Positions 1 through 8,640 of a DNA stretch of 64,000 nt are shown one piece after another. The notes beneath the pieces were generated by a model, which was given only the letters and a program-made list of their open reading frames with translations, was not told the origin of the DNA and did not search any database. Each line of letters opens with the position of its first letter. Positions within the stretch are counted from its first letter, which is position 1. Source of the stretch: Paramoeba atlantica (Eukaryota > Discosea); assembly GCA_977017575.1 (NCBI GenBank), contig CDRNVI010000063.1, positions 615,993 to 679,992 of the forward strand, given 5' to 3'. The translations under genes and the position numbers were made by a program.

Positions 1-694
1 TAAAGTCTTTCAACAGGGCTTGGAGCCGGGTAAATGCTTTCGAAAGTTGAACTGCGTCATTTGATACAAGATTAACGTCGTCGACGTAAGCATGGACCTC
101 GGCCAGCCGACCTCGGCCAGCGACCTCGGCCACCCGATCGTCCTCCGAGATGTCTGATCCTGATGCAGATGAGCTCTCCGATCCTTCGTCATGTGACATG
201 TCCGCTTGTCCGAGGTTCGCCTTCGTTAGATCAGAGCTACGGAGTATCACTTTTACCTTTTTCGGAGTTTTCTTCAGTCGTGTCTCTTTTCTGATCTTAA
301 TTTTCAAGGATGACTCTCCAGTTTGACTTCTTCGTAGAATTTCATTTCTCCGAACACTGGCAAAAGCGGTTTCCTCGTCTTTCGTGTTGTGGCGGCCGTG
401 GTCTGACGTTGGGTTTTTCTCGATGCTTTGCGCTTTGTGTTCCATCTTCTTTTGCCAGTTGAGGGGAATATGCTGTGGAATGGGGGTTGTGTACATGAGG
501 TCGTCGTACGTGCTAGCGTCTTGGATGAGTTTCTTGTTTGCCTCAAACTGGTCCCATGATCCAATCTCGTGTCTATTCGCTTGTTCCGTAAAGTTCAAGT
601 TGTGCTCCTTTACGCCAGTGGACCTCACTGCTGCAGTGTTCTGCTGCTGATGCGACGGCGTGCCTTGCGCCGCCCTCGGGGGAGGTTCTGACAT
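1..694 (-). CDS. Family A R2-like element, N-terminal ORF fused to an RT fragment (partial, runs off the window)
   Basis: The frame is open from the ATG at 694 to the window edge (231 codons). Codons 1-191 follow, without indels, the N-terminus of the element at 16725, including the GSWDQF...YTTPIPQ module and the acidic Ser-rich stretch. At about position 120 the sequence jumps in frame, through three near-copies of a gacctcggcca motif (95-131), into an RT palm segment whose YVDD box resembles motif C of the family A copy at 11496-14872. The barrel region and the first half of the RT are therefore missing. It is preceded by a 29-nt T-rich leader and 16 nt of spliced leader. I read it as an internally deleted family A derivative. 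Whether it is translated is unknown. Confidence 0.75.
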   Translation of the reverse strand, partial: MSEPPPRAAQGTPSHQQQNTAAVRSTGVKEHNLNFTEQANRHEIGSWDQFEANKKLIQDASTYDDLMYTTPIPQHIPLNWQKKMEHKAQSIEKNPTSDHGRHNTKDEETAFASVRRNEILRRSQTGESSLKIKIRKETRLKKTPKKVKVILRSSDLTKANLGQADMSHDEGSESSSASGSDISEDDRVAEVAGRGRLAEVHAYVDDVNLVSNDAVQLSKAFTRLQALLKDF

Positions 695-723
695 AAAAGA
701 AAGAAAAGCAAAGTAGTAAAAAT

Positions 724-739
724 CAACAAGGTACAGAAA
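724..739 (-). other. Spliced-leader exon fragment (last 16 nt)
   Basis: The minus strand reads TTTCTGTACCTTGTTG, identical to the last 16 nt of the full leader copies at 38543-38580 and 43260-43297. It lies 29 nt upstream of the ATG at 694. The plus-strand family A copy at 16680-16695 keeps exactly the same 16 nt. Confidence 0.75.
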
Positions 740-753
740 AGGTTCTTGTTAGG

Positions 754-1516
754 TTTTTTTTTTTTTTTGGACCTGAACCTGGAAATAAACTTCCACAAGT
801 GTGAAATCTTTATGAGACATGTTCACCTTCCCCCCTTCTCTCAATTTTCAAAGAGAAACTATCCCGAAAATGAAATCTATATAATTTTATAAGCTGACTC
901 AGCTTATAGTGATATTGTGTTTAGAACTTATATACTATATTCTTGAGTTTGCGTGCAGCCGTCTAAGTATTTCTTTAGCTGCGCATAAATCCCTAATCCA
1001 TTAAGCTCCTGAATCGTCAGCTTCATTTCGAGTTCGACCTGTTTCCTGTTTAGCATGGCCGCGTCTGCTAGCGAGTGTACCAAATTCTGCGTATTGCGGT
1101 GCAAAGCGCCTCCTGCCAGTACGGGTAAACATTGAAATGAGTCTTCACGAATTAAGTTCGTACGTACATATGTGTTGGACTTTCGCTGCAGCGCGTCATT
1201 CATGAGCTGTGTGCATTTCTTTCCACGATTAGACATTGAGAGTTCGTGAATAACTGTCAGATCATAGAAGACCGCACCCGTGTTCCAATAGATCACGAGA
1301 TCGGGGCCAGACCGACAAAGTTTTTTTCCTGCACAAGTCTTCTGATGTACCAACTGGTTTTCCGGACTGATTGTAGATCGGCAAGCGATGCACTTCCACG
1401 TAGAAAAGTTTCTAGGTTCCGTTTCACATGGGATGCCTGCTTTCACGCATAGACGATGTAAAAATCCGACAAGTGAGTTATGTTTCACGGTCGTATTTAT
1501 ACCTGAACATTGAGCA
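754..1516 (-). mobile_element. 5'-truncated family A R2-like element with poly(A) tail
   Basis: This is a 3' fragment containing the end of the ORF (stop at 928), about 160 bp of 3' UTR and a poly(A) tail (plus-strand T run 754-768). Its 5' end at 1516 abuts the T run 1517-1529, which is the tail of another truncated copy. Truncation of the 5' end plus a poly(A) tail is the usual product of target-primed reverse transcription that stops early. The tail is separated from the spliced-leader fragment of the next element by only about 14 bp. Confidence 0.8.
928..1516 (-). pseudogene. Family A C-terminal part: restriction-like endonuclease domain
   Basis: The frame opens upstream of the Met at 1488 with residues matching the end of the CCHC knuckle (CSGIN). 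It carries a C-x2-C...H-x3-C finger (CIAC...HQKTC), then RSGPDLVIYW and FYDLTVIHE, the spaced acidic residues of the R2-type PD-(D/E)xK nuclease. It ends in the family's conserved tail (L..QELNG....QLKKYL). No break is visible inside the retained part; everything upstream, including the RT, is missing. It is a fragment and cannot make a functional retrotransposase. Confidence 0.8.
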
Positions 1517-1659
1517 TTTTTTTTTTTTTGTTTTCCGAAAACGAAAGCGTTCTAAAAATATATATATATCTTTCGGAAGGCATTTTTCTGTAGAATTCCG
1601 ATAGCTTTTTTTTTTTGACGTTATCCCTCCGGGTGTAGATCCTTAAGCTTTTTTTTTTT
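1517..1659 (-). repeat. Stack of very short poly(A)-ended 3' stubs
   Basis: Plus-strand T runs at 1517-1529, 1606-1616 and 1649-1659 separate pieces of only about 76 and 32 bp with no coding sequence. Each looks like the last bases of a 3' UTR plus a poly(A) tail, all on the minus strand. They fit repeated, severely truncated insertions into nearly the same spot. Confidence 0.5.
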
Positions 1660-2356
1660 CGTATTCCTAATTTATCCTCCTACCTTTTCCACTTCTTCCT
1701 ATTACTACCTTATCCACCAAATAAGTCCAGACTCGGACTCGACTCTAATAAGCATACTCATCTTTCGGATCCGGTAAGTAGCTACGCAATTGCGCCTGGA
1801 CTATCGCTCCATTCAATTCCTGTTGAAGAAGCACAAAATCATTCAGAATCGCCTTGGGTTCGCGGTAGACCTTTTCCGCCAGGAGCTGTAGTAGAGATTT
1901 TGTGTTATTGTGGAGAGCCCCGCAGGACAATATAGGGAGGCATTGAAATTGATCATTTCGCAACATAGTTGATTTTACATATTTCGCATGCTTCCGAGCG
2001 ATGGCGATTGAGCACAGCCTGGGATATGGGTGAGGGCGTTTCGGTTATTGAGGAGAATACCGCACCCTGGAAACAATAGACTGGTAGGTAGATCTGGGTG
2101 TTGGGCATTTAGTCGTGGCATAATCGCGAGTTTGAAGAGATGGGAAGGGATGTACTTCGCGTTGGAAAGGATCCAGTCGCTGTTTCCTTTGAAGGATGTG
2201 GCTTGTAGAATGTGCTTAATGTCGGGATCCGTTTGCAACTCTTTCAATACTTCGACGATGAATGCTGGTGGAAGCTTTTTCGTCCACTGGTATGACTTTC
2301 ATTGTCGAGTTCTTAGGAATAGACGGGTGTGATGGCACCGCGTTGTCGATCCGAGC
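1649..2356 (-). pseudogene. Family A 3' fragment with the nuclease deleted
   Basis: Reading the minus strand from 2356, the frame encodes the pre-knuckle region (PSHPSIPKNS...) and the CCHC knuckle CPGC-like...HIPGC, ending near 2000. The sequence then jumps to a C-terminal piece in another frame (KHAKYV...FQCLPILS, stop at 1745). Relative to 14100-14756 about 120 codons, the whole restriction-like nuclease, are missing at about 1995-2003, and the deletion also shifts the frame. The poly(A) tail is the T run 1649-1659 and the 5' end abuts another T run at 2357-2365. Confidence 0.75.
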
Positions 2357-2492
2357 TTTTTTTTTAACCCATCTAACCTAAATTTATTCATTACTAACAA
2401 AGGAAAATTTTTTTTTTTACCTACCAAATAATTATATTAGGACCAGAATCCAATCAATATCCAAAAGACTCAAGGCGGGCATCCAACATTAG
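2357..2492 (-). repeat. Two short poly(A)-ended stubs
   Basis: T runs at 2357-2365 and 2408-2418 end fragments of about 42 and 74 bp that lack recognisable coding sequence. Together with 1517-1659 they extend the pile of minus-strand truncated 3' ends. Confidence 0.45.
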
Positions 2493-2617
2493 TTTTTTTT
2501 TTTTTTACATAATATGACCGGTCTTTTCAGATAATGAAAAATATGATTTTCTCTCATGTGTTGAGCCGGAACCAAAATTACTTTCTCAAGTTTTCATAAT
2601 TAATAAAGAATGGTTGA

Positions 2618-3253
2618 TTAAATCGCCGTATCTTCTCGGCTCTGCGGCACTAGAAATTTGCCAAGTTGCGAGAGAACAACCCATCCGTTGAATTCTTGTA
2701 ATCGAAGTGTAAAATCTTGGATCACGTAATCCCGCGCTAATCCGAGCTGATTTCCTTCTGGGTGACGAATGGTTGGGCTCTCGTCTTGCGACACTTTGTC
2801 AGCTCTTGTCTGAAGAAGGTTGAGTTGTTTGTTTCGCCGATTGAAGAAATTTGAAGACAGCAGTGCGTTCTTAATTGTGACTTTGCAGTCACTTTTCGGC
2901 AGTGGGGTCGGCGATCGACGCATCGACGGAGGAGGAGATTGTGGACACGCAGATGGCGTTGATGGTGGTGATGGCGGCGGTAGTGGCGGCGGAAGTGGCG
3001 GTGAAGTAGGTGACCGCGATGCGGCGGGGACGGGCGATGGAAGAGACGGAGTTTCAGTGGACAAAGTCGTGGGTGGTGAGGGCGGCGGGGGCGGCGGGGG
3101 CGGCGGGGGCGGCGAAGGAGAAGCGCTCGGTTCGGACGGAGCCTCAGGCGGTTTCTCCTCAATTGTTTTCTTCCTGCGACGGGTCGGAGGTAGAGGCTGT
3201 ACGACGGGAGCTACTCCCGTTTCTTTCGCCCGGCTCCGCGTGATCATGCCCAT
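2618..3253 (-). CDS. Proline-rich ORF of the non-autonomous R2-like element
   Basis: 211 aa. Residues 1-35 (MGMITRSRAKETG...PLPPTRRRKK) are basic and match the ORF at 50884. Residues 36-120 are very rich in Pro and Ser, including a run of consecutive prolines, encoded by imperfect GC-rich trinucleotide repeats. The last 25 residues (LQEFNGWVVLSQLGKFL) match the C-terminal tail of family A proteins (LQELNG...SQLRSFL). The start follows the spliced leader and leader directly and is the only upstream ATG in frame. Role unknown; N- and C-terminal ends could bind RNA or the parent protein, but this is inference. Confidence 0.6.
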   Translation of the reverse strand: MGMITRSRAKETGVAPVVQPLPPTRRRKKTIEEKPPEAPSEPSASPSPPPPPPPPPPPSPPTTLSTETPSLPSPVPAASRSPTSPPLPPPLPPPSPPSTPSACPQSPPPSMRRSPTPLPKSDCKVTIKNALLSSNFFNRRNKQLNLLQTRADKVSQDESPTIRHPEGNQLGLARDYVIQDFTLRLQEFNGWVVLSQLGKFLVPQSREDTAI

Positions 3254-3281
3254 GAAAGTGAGAAAGTAATAGAAAATAAAT

Positions 3282-3316
3282 CAACAAGGTACAGAAACTG
3301 TATCTTTATCGTTAAA
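3282..3316 (-). other. Spliced-leader exon copy
   Basis: The minus strand gives 35 nt matching the other leader copies, containing TTTAACGATAAAGATACAG and then the constant TTTCTGTACC. Upstream of this copy is AT-rich unique sequence, not poly(A) as in the copies at 38543 and 43260. No GT follows the terminal TTG, as would be expected at an SL RNA gene 5' splice site, so this is not an SL RNA gene. Confidence 0.75.
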
Positions 3317-3966
3317 TATATCGTATATTTATAATTACCTCAATCTATCCCTGGTACATAGATAAATAGTTTAGACCCATTTCGGGGTAGAATTTGAAAA
3401 CAGTTTAGACCCCTTTCGGGGCACCATCTGCAATATCAACAAAATAAAGTCTCCTAAATTTCTTATCGTAAACTTATAGAAATCAACGGACCCTTTCTTC
3501 TGCCATAAACTTCGTAAAATAAGGTAAACAAAGAAATCAATATTTCCCATGTATAAATAGAAGATTTATCCCGCTATACCCATTTCCTTTGTAATCAATA
3601 AAATATACTAAGTATCACAAGTATCACCAAATAGAGCTCTTTAACCTAGCAAACATTCCCTGTAACTTACGAACGGGCGTTATGCCCACCACGTCGCGAA
3701 CCAACCCGTTCGCACGTCACCACGCACACCAAGTCTCGTTACACACCCCCACTCTCCTCGCACCCTTCACTCCCTCACTCTCCCTCCCATCCCCTCACGA
3801 CAACCCAACGCAACTAACCACAGTACAGCACCCTTTCACTCGTCAAACACGTGTTTTCGTCGTACACGTGTGCATGAATAACTAAAGAACGTATATATAT
3901 AGTTTTTTTTTTTTTTTTAAGGTCGAGGTGGGGGGATACGGCGCAGGGGGATGATGGGACGAGAAG
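3317..3966. other. Non-coding spacer with short repeats
   Basis: No credible gene. It holds two copies of a tttagaccc(c)..ttcgggg motif (3372-3422), an AT-rich middle, a CT-rich block (3680-3870), a poly-T run at 3903-3918 and a 46-bp segment (3921-3966). The reverse complement of that segment matches 15313-15360 (GTCTCGTCCCATCA...). A 20-bp string at 3477-3496 recurs at about 50514-50534. The T runs suggest more minus-strand 3' stubs. Confidence 0.4.
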
Positions 3967-4795
3967 TTTTTTTTTTTTTTTTAAGTATAAAACGCGGCAT
4001 TGCCTCTATATTTTTACTCAGTAGACGAACCAAGTAGGTCCATTGGGGGGGTATATGATTTGTAAACAAGCAATCAAATTAGCAATTTCACATGTTGTAG
4101 CCCAAAACTAATAATTCAACCTGCCTTAAGTTACAGTATTTATGATTTTGATAACAATAATAATAAAAAGAAGCAATTTATGCCCAATTCATTCGCGCGT
4201 TCCGGACTGGGTCTTTCGACCACTCCTCGGCCTGACTTGTGAACTCTTCCCTTGTTATATGGGAGGGCGCAGGCGCGGGCTTGTGCCGACAGCGGCACGG
4301 TCGCGAAACAGGGTGCTGGCCGACGGGGAGGAAGTTTTAGTTCCCGACCCATGTCCTACCTCACTTGGAGTACCTAGCCCTTGAGGGCTAGGCGTGAGCA
4401 TAGACCCTGTCGGCATCGACCAGCATCCAGGCCAGCCATCTATGAGGGCGCAAACGTGGGTCTGTGCTGACTGCCGTCCGGTCAGGAAACGTTTACTCCC
4501 CCAAGCAAGAAAACGGGTCATCAGTGAGAAGGCGATTAACCATCATGCGGGCCTGAAGGCGCATGAGGGTCACGTTTAACTCCGTGAAGATTCTGCTCGT
4601 CGCCCCCCCTTCTGTCAATAACCCGCACGAGGCGTGCGAAAGCCGTTCTCCAACTTTACGGAGTACTGCGGATGCACCGCTGCTCCACGCACCGTAGCTC
4701 TCCACCACCATGGCGGTGAAGGCACAGCCCCCTGGGCCTCTGTTGCCAAGACTTTTTTCTCGTTGTGGGGCCAGTTTGGCTCTGCTGCAAAGGTC
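3967..4795 (-). mobile_element. Family B R2-like element, 3' fragment with poly(A) tail
   Basis: The minus strand carries the last part of the family B ORF (about 4795-4493), then the conserved 3' UTR with its hairpins (4373-4392 and 4283-4298), the terminal segment shared with 38603-38760 and 43333-43600, and poly(A) (T run 3967-3982). The C-terminus (TAMVVES...LNVTLMR.QARM) matches the intact copy at 39201. Upstream of codon VVES the frame is shifted. The 5' end joins the 18-bp minisatellite directly at about 4795. Confidence 0.8.
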
Positions 4796-5185
4796 GGTTT
4801 TATTAAGACAACGTTTTTTATTAAGACAACGTTTTTTATTAAGACAACGTTTTTTATTAAGACAACGTTTTTTATTAAGACAACGTTTTTTATTAAGACA
4901 ACGTTTTTTATTAAGACAACGTTTTTTATTAAGACAACGTTTTTTATTAAGACAACGTTTTTTATTAAGACAACGTTTTTTATTAAGACAACGTTTTTTA
5001 TTAAGACAACGTTTTTTATTAAGACAACGTTTTTTATTAAGACAACGTTTGTATTAAGACAACGTTTTTTATTAAGACAACGTTTTTTATTAAGACAACG
5101 TTTTTTATTAAGACAACGTTTTTTATTAAGACAACGTTTTTTATTAAGACAACGTTTTTTATTAAGACAACGTTTTTTATTAAGA
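4796..5185. repeat. 18-bp minisatellite, block 1 (about 21 copies)
   Basis: Tandem copies of ACGTTTTTTATTAAGACA, nearly perfect, with one shortened unit near 5050. The left edge meets a family B 3' fragment and the right edge meets the RT of an ingi-like element. Because the period is a multiple of three, the array is open in several frames; the resulting hexapeptide repeats are not taken as proteins. Confidence 0.95.
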
Positions 5186-6733
5186 GGAGTGAAGAAAACT
5201 CGCATTACCGATCTAAATTACGCCGACGATATTGCATTTTTTGCAGAATCTCGAAATATTCTGAGGGATATGATAGAAGCACTATGCGCAGAATCGGAAA
5301 AGGCTGGTTTGCATATAAACATAGGCGTGACCAAAACTGCTTGGATGGCAGTGGGCAAAGGACTTAAAGGAGGTTGTCAAGAGAGTGCGCTTGTAACTAA
5401 ATTTGGAGCAATACCAGAAGTAGTAGAATATCGATATCTTGGACACAAGAAGAATTCACAGCAAATATCTTTGACACTGCAAGAACGAGTTGCTTTATCT
5501 TGGAAAGCGTTTCATCGTCTTAAGCCGCTTTGGAATTCTAGCTTAAGCATTGCGCTTCGCCTGAGGATTTTCAGCGCGCTGGTAAACAGTGTTTTAATAT
5601 ACGGTTCTGCATCTCTCGTCGCCACGAAGAAGGAATTGAAGGAGGTGGACATCGAAGTAAACAAGATGCGACGTATGGCGACGGGAATGCCACTCTGGGA
5701 TGGAAGGAAACGAACGCCTACAGCTGCATTGTATCGCGGAGAATCACTGTTTTCAACACAACTGCGAGTAAACAGAGCCAAGCTTGTCGGTCATTTGTTG
5801 AGACACGATTCCTCGTTTGCCGACGTCATGCTCTGGAACGAAAATGACAAAGCGCGCATAAAGTCTCTGTCCGAGGCTACAGCAGAAGATTTGGGGATAG
5901 ATGTTGCAGAAATGTTTGATTTAGCGAAGAACCGTGAGGAATGGAAATTAAAAGTTGAGCGTTTACGGACTCGATTAGAACCTACAGCGACCTACAAGTC
6001 ACACTCGAGTCAATCATGTCGTTCAGAAGTTGAAAACATTTTCCGTTCTGAGCGATCAGCTTCAGAAAAATGGTCTGCACTACAATTCTATGAGGAGGGT
6101 CCTGTAAGCTGGCCAGAGAAAGATCTGCGTCATTTATACTGTGACGGTTCTGTTAGGGGAAGTAAAGAAGCGCTTTGTGCAGGAATATCGGTTGTGCTCT
6201 TTGAGAATGAAAGATGTACATTTATAGAGCAACAAGAACTCTCAAAACAAGATCGAACCCCCATACGAGCAGAACTACGTGCTTTTCTGCAAGCCTTGAC
6301 AATCGGACATCAACGAGAAGGAGACTTCGTGGTGCATGTAGACTCCGAGCACGTATGGCAGTTTTGGCATCGACATCGCATCAGTTTTCAACTAGATGGT
6401 TATACAACACTCGAAAATGCGGATCTATTAAAGAAAATTGGTGATAAGGCGCAATGTATATTTGAGACGGCAAATGTACATGTCGTCAAGGTAAGGGCGC
6501 ACTGCGAAAATGCACGAAACGATTTGGCGGACAGAGTAGCCTACAAAGCAGCAGAAGGTATCGTATCCTTTCTACTAATACAAGAGATTGCCCCTCCACC
6601 TGCTTGTGAAAATGCACAGAATAGTAACGAGGCAGTTAGGCATGAATCGAAGGAGTGTGCTCATCGGTGTAAAGACAAGGAAGCATGCGGACATAAATGC
6701 TGCAAAAGGCATTTGCGTCAGTCCAAAGAATAA
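5186..6733 (+). pseudogene. Ingi-like RT C-terminus and RNase H
   Basis: About 515 codons, uninterrupted from the array edge to the stop. It opens with LNYADDIAFF (RT motif C), then the thumb region (KAGLHINIGVTKTAWM, YRYLG), and an RNase H I domain with CDGS, RAELRAF and HVDSEHVWQF acidic boxes and an NDLAD end. The C-terminus is Cys/His-rich (CAHRCKDKEACGHKCC), recalling the C-terminal finger of ingi. The APE endonuclease and the first two thirds of the RT are missing. The frame is technically open back into the array, but no natural start is evident. Confidence 0.8.
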
Positions 6734-6822
6734 GAGAAAGAAAGTAGCATTCAAAGTCATGGCAGAAAGATTCCTAACCACTTTTAAGAACTAAGTGGTA
6801 TATTATTATTATTATTATTATT
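5186..6822 (+). mobile_element. Ingi-like LINE, 3' half, lying inside the 18-bp array
   Basis: A 5'-truncated copy that starts in RT motif C and ends in an (ATT)n tail (about 6793-6822) that runs straight into the next minisatellite block. Both sides carry the same monomer type, so either the element inserted into an array or arrays grew at both ends. A microsatellite tail instead of poly(A) is typical of the I/ingi side of the LINE tree. Confidence 0.8.
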
Positions 6823-8510
6823 AAGACAACGTTTTTTATTAAGACAACGTTTTTTATTAAGACAACGTTTTTTATTAAGAAAACGTTTTTTATTAAGACA
6901 ACGTTTTTTATTAAGACAACGTTTTTTATTAAGACAACGTTTTTTATTAAGACAACGTTTTTTATTAAGACAACGTTTTTTATTAAGACAACGTTTTTTA
7001 TTAAGACAACGTTTTTTATTAAGACAACGTTTTTTATTAAGACAACGTTTTTTATTAAGACAACGTTTTTTATTAAGACAACGTTTTTTATTAAGACAAC
7101 GTTTTTTATTAAGACAACGTTTTTTATTAAGACAACGTTTTTTATTAAGACAACGTTTTTTATTAAGACAACGTTTTTTATTAAGACAACGTTTTTTATT
7201 AAGACAACGTTTTTTATTAAGACAACGTTTTTTATTAAGACAACGTTTTTTATTAAGACAACGTTTTTTATTAAGACAACGTTTTTTATTAAGACAACGT
7301 TTTTTATTAAGACAACGTTTTTTATTAAGACAACGTTTTTTATTAAGACAACGTTTTTTATTAAGACAACGTTTTTTATTAAGACAACGTTTTTTATTAA
7401 GACAACGTTTTTTATTAAGACAACGTTTTTTATTAAGACATCGTTTTTTATTAAGACAACGTTTTTTATTAAGACAACGTTTTTTATTAAGACAACGTTT
7501 TTTATTAAGACAACGTTTTTTATTAAGACAACGTTTTTTATTAAGACAACGTTTTTTATTAAGACAACGTTTTTTATTAAGACAACGTTTTTTATTAAGA
7601 CACCGTTTTTTATTAAGACAACGTTTTTTATTAAGACAACGTTTTTTATTAAGACATCGTTTTTTATTAAGACAACGTTTTTTATTAAGACAACGTTTTT
7701 TATTAAGACAACGTTTTTTATTAAGACAACGTTTTTTATTAAGACAACGTTTTTTATTAAGACAACGTTTTTTATTAAGACATCGTTTTTTATAAAGACA
7801 TCGTTTTTTATTAAGACAACGTTTTTTATTAAGACAACGTTTTTTATTAAGACAACGTTTTTTATTAAGACAACGTTTTTTATTAAGACAACGTTTTTTA
7901 TTAAGACAACGTTTTTTATTAAGACAACGTTTTTTATTAAGACAACGTTTTTTATTAAGACACCGTTTTTTATTAAGACAACGTTTTTTATTAAGACAAC
8001 GTTTTTTATTAAGACATCGTTTTTTATTAAGACAACGTTTTTTATTAAGACAACGTTTTTTATTAAGACAACGTTTTTTATTAAGACAACGTTTTTTATT
8101 AAGACAACGTTTTTTATTAAGACAACGTTTTTTATTAAGACAACGTTTTTTATTAAGACAACGTTTTTTATTAAGACAACGTTTTTTATTAAGACAACGT
8201 TTTTTATTAAGACAACGTTTTTTATTAAGACAACGTTTTTTATTAAGACAACGTTTTTTATTAAGACAACGTTTTTTATTAAGACAACGTTTTTTATTAA
8301 GACAACGTTTTTTATTAAGACAACGTTTTTTATTAAGACAACGTTTTTTATTAAGACAACGTTTTTTATTAAGACAACGTTTTTTATTAAGACAACGTTT
8401 TTTATTAAGACAACGTTTTTTATTAAGACAACGTTTTTTATTAAGACAACGTTTTTTATTAAGACAACGTTTTTTATTAAGACAACGTTTTTTATTAAGA
8501 CAACGTTTCG
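6823..8510. repeat. 18-bp minisatellite, block 2 (about 94 copies)
   Basis: Same monomer as block 1. Rare variants (acatcg at 7441, 7657, 7783 and 7801; acaccg at 7603; repeats of these at 7963 and 8017) recur at a spacing of exactly 360 bp, showing a 20-monomer higher-order duplication. The right edge joins a VIPER-like element at 8511. Confidence 0.95.
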
Positions 8511-8640
8511 TCCAGAACCTCACGAAACACCTCAACGTCGAATCACTGTTGCGCTACAACGCAAGCAGTATTACAACGGCAAGGGCTCTCGGGACGCAGA
8601 GAGTCTCAGCACGTCTCCCAGTGCTGTAACCTCGGAGCAC

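Larger units (their letters stand above)
2493..3316 (-). mobile_element. Small SL-headed, internally deleted R2-like element
   Basis: This is a compact unit of about 820 bp. In minus-strand order it has spliced-leader sequence (3316-3282), a 28-nt T-rich leader, a single intact ORF (3253-2618), a short 3' UTR and poly(A) (T run 2493-2506). The ORF joins an R2-like N-terminus directly to the conserved R2-like C-terminal tail; RT and nuclease are absent. That is the design of a non-autonomous element mobilised by a relative, comparable in concept to RIME or SIDER elements of trypanosomatids. The related N-terminus at 50884 is also SL-headed. Confidence 0.7.

Noticed and set aside
2820-3269. Glycine/aspartate-rich plus-strand frame
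   Set aside because: Antisense shadow of the proline-rich ORF 2618-3253, produced by GC-rich trinucleotide repeats.
3282-3316. SL RNA gene
   Set aside because: No GT follows the exon, and no SL RNA intron, Sm site or T-run terminator arrangement is visible; an element ORF follows instead.
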